A DNA stretch of 64,000 nucleotides from Lentzea waywayandensis (lineage in GTDB: Bacteria > Actinomycetota > Actinomycetes > Mycobacteriales > Pseudonocardiaceae). Positions 59,133-64,000 of this stretch are shown here, one piece after another. A program made the translations under genes and the position numbers. Each line of letters starts with the position of its first letter. Positions within the stretch are counted from its first letter, which is position 1. The notes under the pieces were generated by a model. That model made no database searches, was not told the DNA's origin, and saw only the letters and a program-made list of their open reading frames with translations. Location: the NCBI RefSeq assembly GCF_900115955.1, contig NZ_FOYL01000002.1:868001-932000 (forward strand). Reading direction: 5' to 3'.

Positions 59133-60218
59133 ATGTCGCAGCGGGAACCCGAGCTCCGCCGGGAACGGTTCGGCCGGGTCGGTGACACCGACGTCCACCG
59201 GTACGTCCTGGCGTGGCCGGGTGGCCTCACCGTGCGGGTGCTGGACTACGGCGGGGTGATCCAGTCCCTGGAGGCACCGGACCGCCACGGCGTTCCCGCC
59301 AACGTGGTGCTCGGGTTCCCCGCGCTCGACGACTACGTCGCGAACAACCGGCCCGGCGCGGCCAGGGTGTTCTTCGGCGCCGTGATCGGCCGGTACGCCA
59401 ACCGGATCGCTCGCGGCGCCTTCACCCTCGACGACGTCCAGCACCAGCTTCCGCTCAACAACGGCCCGAACAGCCTGCACGGCGGACCGGCGGGCTTCGA
59501 CACGCGCGTGTGGTCCGCGACCGAACTGCACGAGACGGACAGCGTGGGCGTGCGGCTCGAACTGGTGAGCCCGCACGGGGACGGCGGCTTCCCAGGTGCC
59601 GTGGACGCGCAGGTGACGTACCGGCTCGACCGGCACAACCGCCTGAGCATCACCTACCACGCGACGACGGACGCGCCCACCGTCCTCAACATGACCAACC
59701 ACACCTACTGGAACCTGGCCGGGGAAGGCAGCGGCGACGTGCACCGCCAGTCGCTGATGCTCAACGCGAGCCGGTTCTGCGCCGTCGACGAGGCCCTGAT
59801 CCCGGTGGGAGGTCCCGTTCCGGTCGAGGCGAGCCCGTTCGACTTCCGGCTGCCGACCGCGATCGGCGCCCGCATCCGCGCGGCCCACCCGCAGCTGCGG
59901 ATCGCGGGAGGTTACGACCACAACTGGGTGCTGGACTCCTCCGGTGCCTCCTTCGCCGCGCAGGCCTGCGACCCGGTCTCCGGGCGGCTGCTGACCCTGT
60001 GGACCAGCGAGCCCGGTCTCCAGTTCTACTCGGGCAACTTCCTGACCGAGGACCTGGTCGGCACAGGGGGCCGCCCGTACGGCCGTGGCGCCGGCTTCGC
60101 CCTGGAGGCACAGCACTTCCCGGACTCGCCGAACCGTCAGGACTTCCCGAGCACGGTCCTGCGGCCCGGCGACGTCTACCACCAGGAGACGGTCTTCCAA
60201 CTGTCCACCACGGACTGA
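59133..60218 (+). CDS. galM: Aldose 1-epimerase (mutarotase)
   Basis: 361 residues, GalM fold. RYANRIARGAFTL near 80-92, NNGPNSLHGGPAGFD (catalytic His) near 110, TNHTYWNLAGEG (second His) near 188, GGYDHNWVLD near 258 and a C-terminal Glu in ALEAQHFPDSPN. Interconverts alpha and beta anomers of hexoses/pentoses. No signal peptide. It follows the GH43 gene by 13 nt and probably closes the ChvE-GguAB-GH43 operon, supplying the right anomer to downstream kinases or isomerases. Confidence 0.93.
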   Translation: MSQREPELRRERFGRVGDTDVHRYVLAWPGGLTVRVLDYGGVIQSLEAPDRHGVPANVVLGFPALDDYVANNRPGAARVFFGAVIGRYANRIARGAFTLDDVQHQLPLNNGPNSLHGGPAGFDTRVWSATELHETDSVGVRLELVSPHGDGGFPGAVDAQVTYRLDRHNRLSITYHATTDAPTVLNMTNHTYWNLAGEGSGDVHRQSLMLNASRFCAVDEALIPVGGPVPVEASPFDFRLPTAIGARIRAAHPQLRIAGGYDHNWVLDSSGASFAAQACDPVSGRLLTLWTSEPGLQFYSGNFLTEDLVGTGGRPYGRGAGFALEAQHFPDSPNRQDFPSTVLRPGDVYHQETVFQLSTTD

Positions 60219-60219
60219 A

Positions 60220-60555
60220 TCAGGCCGCGTGGCCGCACGTGGGACAACTGCACTCGGCACACGTGCAGTTGGCGCACGAGTCGGTGCAGCCGTCGCACGC
60301 GCACTGGGCGTGGTTGCAGGTCGGGCAGTCGCATTCCGAGCAGTTGCACTGCGCGCAGGAGTCCGAACAGTGCGCACACCTGCACTTGTCGCATTCGTCG
60401 TAGTGCACGCCGCCATCCGTCACGTGTTCGCGGTGCAGGTGTCCGTCGTGCAGGTAGTCGACGTGGTCCCGGTGCACGAGGGCGTCGTGACCGCAGCCGG
60501 GACCGTGGGTGTGGCTGCGGTGCAGTTCCGCCGGAGCGTGCTCGACAGTCGTCAT
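60220..60555 (-). CDS. His-rich / Cys-rich metallothionein-like protein
   Basis: 111 residues. The N-terminal half is His-rich (HRSHTHGPGCGHDALVHRDH, then VDYLHDGHLHREH), like a widespread actinobacterial metal-binding protein family. The C-terminal half has 19 Cys in about 58 residues, arranged as two tandem repeats of the same spacing: CAHCSDSCAQCNCSECDCPT then CDGCTDSCANCTCAECSCPT, each closed by C-x-H-A. CxC and CxxC pairs without other folds indicate Zn, Cu or Cd chelation, i.e. a bacterial metallothionein. I choose ATG 60555 (ATG 60570 adds five residues); no Shine-Dalgarno is visible, so it may be leaderless. It converges with the mutarotase, ending 1 nt beyond its stop. The fusion of His and Cys modules is unusual. 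Confidence 0.75.
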   Translation of the reverse strand: MTTVEHAPAELHRSHTHGPGCGHDALVHRDHVDYLHDGHLHREHVTDGGVHYDECDKCRCAHCSDSCAQCNCSECDCPTCNHAQCACDGCTDSCANCTCAECSCPTCGHAA

Positions 60556-60770
60556 AGGACAGATGCTCATATGCGCAGACGACTATGACAAACGCAGGAA
60601 GCCTGGATCATCCGTCTGGGTGACGGGACAGTCCCGCCCACGCGCGAAGAAAAACTTTGCACGGCAAGGACTTTTCGAATTCGACGGGCGATTCGACACG
60701 ACGTGAACCTCCCGGCGGGCTGTCTCGTTCAAGCGGTTGCCCACGCACCGCTCACGAAAGGGCACCCGTC

Positions 60771-62309
60771 GTGACAGCCGTGTTCCAGGAATCCGCCCTG
60801 TTCGACCTGTCCCCCACCGACCGCGAACTGTTCCAGGTGTTCGGCGCCGGTCCTGTCCGGACCCCTCCGTCCGACCACGTCCACCACGCCTTCGAGACAC
60901 ACGCGACGCGTCGCCCGCACCTGACCGCGGTGGAACACCTAGGTGAGTCCCTGACCTACCGGGAGCTCGACGCCAGGGCCACACTGCTGGCCGAGCTCCT
61001 GGTCCGGGGCGGTGTACGCCCCGGCGACCACGTAGGACTGTTCCTGACGCGGTCGATCTCCATGGTGGTGGGCGTTCTCGCGGTGCTCAAGGCCGGTGCG
61101 GCCTACGTGCCGCAGGACGTGCGCATCACCCCCGAGGCCCATCTGCGGCACATCGTCCGGACCGCACGGGTGAACGTCGTGCTCACCACGACCGCGGACG
61201 CGGCCTCCCTGCCCCCTCACCTCGCCACGATCATCACGATCGACACGCTGCCCGAGGCCGGTGCGTTCCGCCGCACCATCACCGCGGAGTCGGACATCGC
61301 CGCCGTCATCTTCACCTCCGGCACCACCGGGAGGCCCAACGGGGTGCGGGTCTCCCACGCCAACCTGTGCAACGTCCTGCTCACCGCGCCCGGATCCCTG
61401 GGCGTCGCACCGGGGATCCGGGTGTCGCAGCTGCTCAACATCGCGTTCGACATGGCGATGTGGGAGATCCTCGGCACGCTCGCGAACGGCGGCACGCTCG
61501 TGATCCGCGGCGACGACCTCGCGCGGACGGCGAGCACGGTCGACGTCGTGATCGCCACGCCCAGCGTGCTGGCGACGCTGGATCCCGCCGCGTGCCACCG
61601 GGTGCGCACGGTCGCGGTCGCCGGTGAGCGCTGCCCGCAGGCCCTCGCGGACGTGTGGGCGGGCCGGGTGGCGTTCCACAACGCCTGCGGTCCCACCGAG
61701 GTCACCATCGTCAACACGGTGCAGCGCTACGAACCGGGCTCCGGGCAGCTCACCATCGGCAGGCCCGTGCCGAACACGACCGTGTACGTGCTCGACGACG
61801 ACCTGCGGCCGTGCCCCATCGGCGCGGTCGGTGAGATGTGGGCCGGCGGGGCGTGCGTCACGGCGGGCTATCTGGGCGACCTCGACCTCACGGCCCAGCG
61901 GTACCGCCCCGATCCGTTCCTCGGCGGCGACCACCTGATGTTCCGGACGCGCGACCTCGGCAGGTGGACCCGCGAGGGCAGGCTGGAGCACCGCGGCCGC
62001 ACCGACGACCAAGTCAAGGTGCGCGGGTTCCGCGTCGAGCTGGACGCGGTCACCGCGGCTCTGGAGCGTGCCGAGGACTGCGACCGCGCCACGACGGTGG
62101 TGCACGACGGGAAGCTCGTCGGCTTCATCAGTCCCGCCACCGCGACGCCGGAGCGGGCGAGGCGGGCGGTCTCGCAACGGCTGCCGTACTACTGCGTGCC
62201 GACGCTGATCGTCCCGGTCGACACGCTGCCGACGACCGACCGCGGCAAGGTCGACCGGCGCGCACTTCTGTCGCATGTGGACGGACTGCGGCGGGAGCCC
62301 GTGGCATGA
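60771..62309 (+). CDS. Stand-alone NRPS-type adenylation protein
   Basis: 512 residues of the ANL superfamily. Core motifs: A3 IFTSGTTGRPNGVRVSH, A4 NIAFDMAMWEIL (with the Asp that binds the amino group in amino-acid-activating domains), A5 NACGPTEVTIVNT, A7 RTRDLGRW, A8 RTDDQVKVRGFRVELDAV and A10 Lys in TDRGKVDRRALL. It should activate an amino or carboxylic acid as the adenylate. There is no carrier protein domain after A10. GTG 60771 is the likely start; the long upstream extension is not family-like. Its stop overlaps the next gene by 4 nt. The 215-nt region upstream holds the palindrome CGGGACAGTCCCG (60624-60636). Confidence 0.88.
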   Translation: MTAVFQESALFDLSPTDRELFQVFGAGPVRTPPSDHVHHAFETHATRRPHLTAVEHLGESLTYRELDARATLLAELLVRGGVRPGDHVGLFLTRSISMVVGVLAVLKAGAAYVPQDVRITPEAHLRHIVRTARVNVVLTTTADAASLPPHLATIITIDTLPEAGAFRRTITAESDIAAVIFTSGTTGRPNGVRVSHANLCNVLLTAPGSLGVAPGIRVSQLLNIAFDMAMWEILGTLANGGTLVIRGDDLARTASTVDVVIATPSVLATLDPAACHRVRTVAVAGERCPQALADVWAGRVAFHNACGPTEVTIVNTVQRYEPGSGQLTIGRPVPNTTVYVLDDDLRPCPIGAVGEMWAGGACVTAGYLGDLDLTAQRYRPDPFLGGDHLMFRTRDLGRWTREGRLEHRGRTDDQVKVRGFRVELDAVTAALERAEDCDRATTVVHDGKLVGFISPATATPERARRAVSQRLPYYCVPTLIVPVDTLPTTDRGKVDRRALLSHVDGLRREPVA

Positions 62310-63538
62310 CGGTGCGCGATCTGGTTCTGCCACCGGCCGGACGATCCCTGCGCGCGGTCCTGCGCCGGCGCCCGTTCACCCACCACAACCGGCTCGCGGC
62401 GGCCGTCGTCCTCGCGAACCTGGCCTTCGCGGTGGCCGGCGACTGGTGGGGCGACCAGGACGTGCTGACCACGCTCGTGGTCACCAACGTGACCCTCGCC
62501 GCGCTGGTCCGGCAGCAACTGGTGATCAACCTGCTGTTCCGGGTGGCCACCAGCGCGCCTACCCACTGGCCGTTGCGGGTGCGGTGGACGCTGGGCAAGG
62601 TCTACCACTTCGGTGGCCTGCACGTCGGCGCCGCCGTCTGCGCCGTGGCCTGGTTCCTCCCGCTCGCGATCACCATGCGCGACGCACTGCCTGTCGGGTT
62701 GAGCTGGACGATCTTCGCCCTGCTCGTCGCGATGACCGTGCTCGCGCTCCCCCGGTTCCGTGCCCGCCATCACGACCTCTTCGAACGGTCGCACCGGTTC
62801 GGCGGCTGGACCGTGCTCGTGCTGTTCGGCGCGCTGGCCGCGGTCTCCAACCCGGTGTTCCTCTGGCCTCTCGCCCTGGTGGTGGTCAGCGTGGCGCTCC
62901 CGTGGCTGCGGCTGCGGCGCGTGCCGGTGCGGATCGTCAGCCCGTCACCGCACGTCGCGCTCGTGTCGTTCGACCACGGCGTCACGCCGTTCGCGGGCTC
63001 CTCGACAGCGGTGAGCCGCAACCCGTTGCTCGAATGGCACTCGTTCGCGAACGTGCCCGCCCCGGGACGCTCCGGCTTCCGGCTCACCATCTCCCGCGCG
63101 GGCGACTGGACGGCGAAGCTCATCGCCGACCAGCCGAGCCACCTGTGGGTGAAGGGGATCCCGACCGCGGGCGTCGGCAACATCGACAAGCTGTTCCGCC
63201 GCGTGGTGTGGGTCGCCACCGGCAGCGGCATCGGCCCCTGCCTGCCGCACCTGCTCGCCCGCACCGCGCCGGCCACGCTGGTGTGGTCGACCCGCGACCC
63301 GCGCCGCACCTACGGGGACGCGCTGGTCGACGAGATCCTCGACGCGCAACCCGACGCCGTCGTCTGGGACACCGCCGTTCAGGGCAAGCCTGATCTCGTC
63401 GCGCTCGCGCACGACGCCTGCCGCCGGTTCGACGCGGAGGCGGTCATCTGCATCTCCAACAAACAGACCACCTGGCACGTCGTCGAAGAGCTGGAGGCCA
63501 GGGGAATCCCCGCCTACGGCGCGATCTGGGACTCGTGA
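62306..63538 (+). CDS. TmpA-like membrane oxidoreductase
   Basis: 410 residues. About seven membrane segments occupy residues 30-205, with His residues positioned as possible haem or metal ligands (KVYHFGGLHVG near 95; FERSHRFGGW near 155). The cytoplasmic C-terminal half is like a ferredoxin-NADP reductase: EWHSFANVPAPG resembles the flavin-binding strand, GSGIGPCLPHLL near 310 is the nucleotide-binding loop, and ISNKQTTWHVVEELEARGIP follows. Fungal TmpA proteins, flavoprotein relatives of ferric reductase found next to or fused with adenylating enzymes, are the closest match I can recall. ATG 62306 overlaps the adenylation gene (ATGA). A role in reducing or handling the activated acid is inferred. 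Confidence 0.65.
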   Translation: MTVRDLVLPPAGRSLRAVLRRRPFTHHNRLAAAVVLANLAFAVAGDWWGDQDVLTTLVVTNVTLAALVRQQLVINLLFRVATSAPTHWPLRVRWTLGKVYHFGGLHVGAAVCAVAWFLPLAITMRDALPVGLSWTIFALLVAMTVLALPRFRARHHDLFERSHRFGGWTVLVLFGALAAVSNPVFLWPLALVVVSVALPWLRLRRVPVRIVSPSPHVALVSFDHGVTPFAGSSTAVSRNPLLEWHSFANVPAPGRSGFRLTISRAGDWTAKLIADQPSHLWVKGIPTAGVGNIDKLFRRVVWVATGSGIGPCLPHLLARTAPATLVWSTRDPRRTYGDALVDEILDAQPDAVVWDTAVQGKPDLVALAHDACRRFDAEAVICISNKQTTWHVVEELEARGIPAYGAIWDS

Positions 63539-63548
63539 GGAGACCACT

Positions 63549-64000
63549 GTGGACTATCAGGACCTCGTGCTCGACGAGCAGGGCGGCGTGCTGACGGTGA
63601 CCGTGCACCGGCCGCACGCCCGCAACGCCCTGTCCCAGCGGACCCTCACCGAGCTGCGCCACCTGCTGTCGACCCTCTCCGGTCCCCGCGCGGTCCTGCT
63701 CACGGGATCGGAGGGCCCCGCGTTCATCGCCGGCGCCGACATCCGCGAGATGGCGGCCATGACCGCCGAGCAGGGCGAGGCGTTCGGCGCGCTGGGCCAG
63801 GAGGTGACGTGCCTGCTCGAACGGCTTCCCGTCCCCGTCGTGGCCTGCGTCGACGGCTACGCGCTCGGCGGCGGCTGCGAGATGGCGCTGGCGTGCGACT
63901 TCGTCTACGCCACCCGCAAGGCCGTCTTCGGGCAGCCGGAGGTGCTCCTCGGCCTGATCCCCGGTTTCGGTGGCTGCGTCAGGCTGTTCCGGCGGGTCGG
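63549..64000 (+). CDS. Enoyl-CoA hydratase/isomerase family protein, N-terminal part
   Basis: First 150 residues of a crotonase. FIAGADIREMAAM is the oxyanion/CoA loop, GYALGGGCEMALACDF contains one catalytic Glu (GGGCEMALACD) and PEVLLGLIPGFGG the second. GTG 63549 has GAGGAG about 7 nt upstream and lies 10 nt after the TmpA-like stop. Both catalytic Glu positions are occupied, so hydratase activity is plausible. Third gene of the adenylation-TmpA operon; the gene runs off the window. Confidence 0.9.
   Translation, partial: MDYQDLVLDEQGGVLTVTVHRPHARNALSQRTLTELRHLLSTLSGPRAVLLTGSEGPAFIAGADIREMAAMTAEQGEAFGALGQEVTCLLERLPVPVVACVDGYALGGGCEMALACDFVYATRKAVFGQPEVLLGLIPGFGGCVRLFRRV

Overview
The window is very GC-rich, uses many GTG starts and is packed with actinobacterial families: a SARP/BTAD-nSTAND-WD40 regulator, F420-type luciferase-like oxidoreductase, ROK and LacI sugar repressors, secreted GH5/GH9 cellulases with CBM2/CBM3, and leaderless genes with TANNNT -10 boxes. 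It looks like a chromosomal piece of a filamentous, plant-biomass-degrading actinomycete. I favour the Pseudonocardiales (Lentzea/Saccharothrix/Actinosynnema type) from general resemblance; no rRNA or tRNA is present to confirm this.

Layout. 1-640: start of an EF-G-like GTPase on the minus strand, preceded by a 31-codon leader ORF and a hairpin. 635-5030: SGNH hydrolase, then xylA-xylB behind a clear promoter/operator and the ROK repressor probably controlling them. 5000-12800: small membrane protein, a NarL-type two-component system, a 1371-residue BTAD-nSTAND-WD40 protein, a LuxR protein with a degenerate receiver, and a secreted M23 peptidase. 12796-14313: a frameshifted Tat-signal gene followed by an array of four near-identical units, each with an ECF-sigma-like promoter, a 108-109 nt foldable RNA closed by a long stem, and a strong terminator hairpin; two decayed units lie between them. 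I know of no named RNA family that matches. 14339-21371: ligA, hydrolase/luciferase-like pair, LysR regulator, and a diaminopropionate ammonia-lyase/M20 peptidase pair like E. coli ygeX-ygeY. 21451-28036: XRE-WD40 pseudogene, GH5-like protein with altered catalytic residues, a coupled vanX-alr-ddl-acyltransferase operon, NAD kinase and an acetyltransferase fragment. 28104-33250: Tat-exported epoxide-hydrolase-like protein, MFS/TetR divergon with operator, PucR regulator and esterase.

33234-51759 is a cellulose island: GH5-X2-CBM46 endoglucanase, GH9-CBM3 and CBM4-GH9-CBM2 cellulases, a cebEFG-bglC-like cello-oligosaccharide importer plus GH1 beta-glucosidase, and two paralogous CebR-like LacI repressors. 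Five copies of a TGGGAGCGCTCCCA-type operator sit in front of the three cellulases and the importer, so secreted cellulases, uptake and intracellular hydrolysis look like one regulon. A GH42 beta-galactosidase, an FMN reductase and a TetR gene lie within it.

52063-60218 is a second sugar system: a LacI-type operator pair overlapping a good promoter, a ChvE/GguAB-like ABC importer, a secreted double-GH43 enzyme and a mutarotase, pointing to arabinan/xylan or galactose-containing side chains. 60220-64000 holds a His/Cys-rich metallothionein-like protein and a coupled operon of stand-alone adenylation protein, TmpA-like membrane oxidoreductase and crotonase (cut by the window edge), probably an undefined small-molecule pathway.
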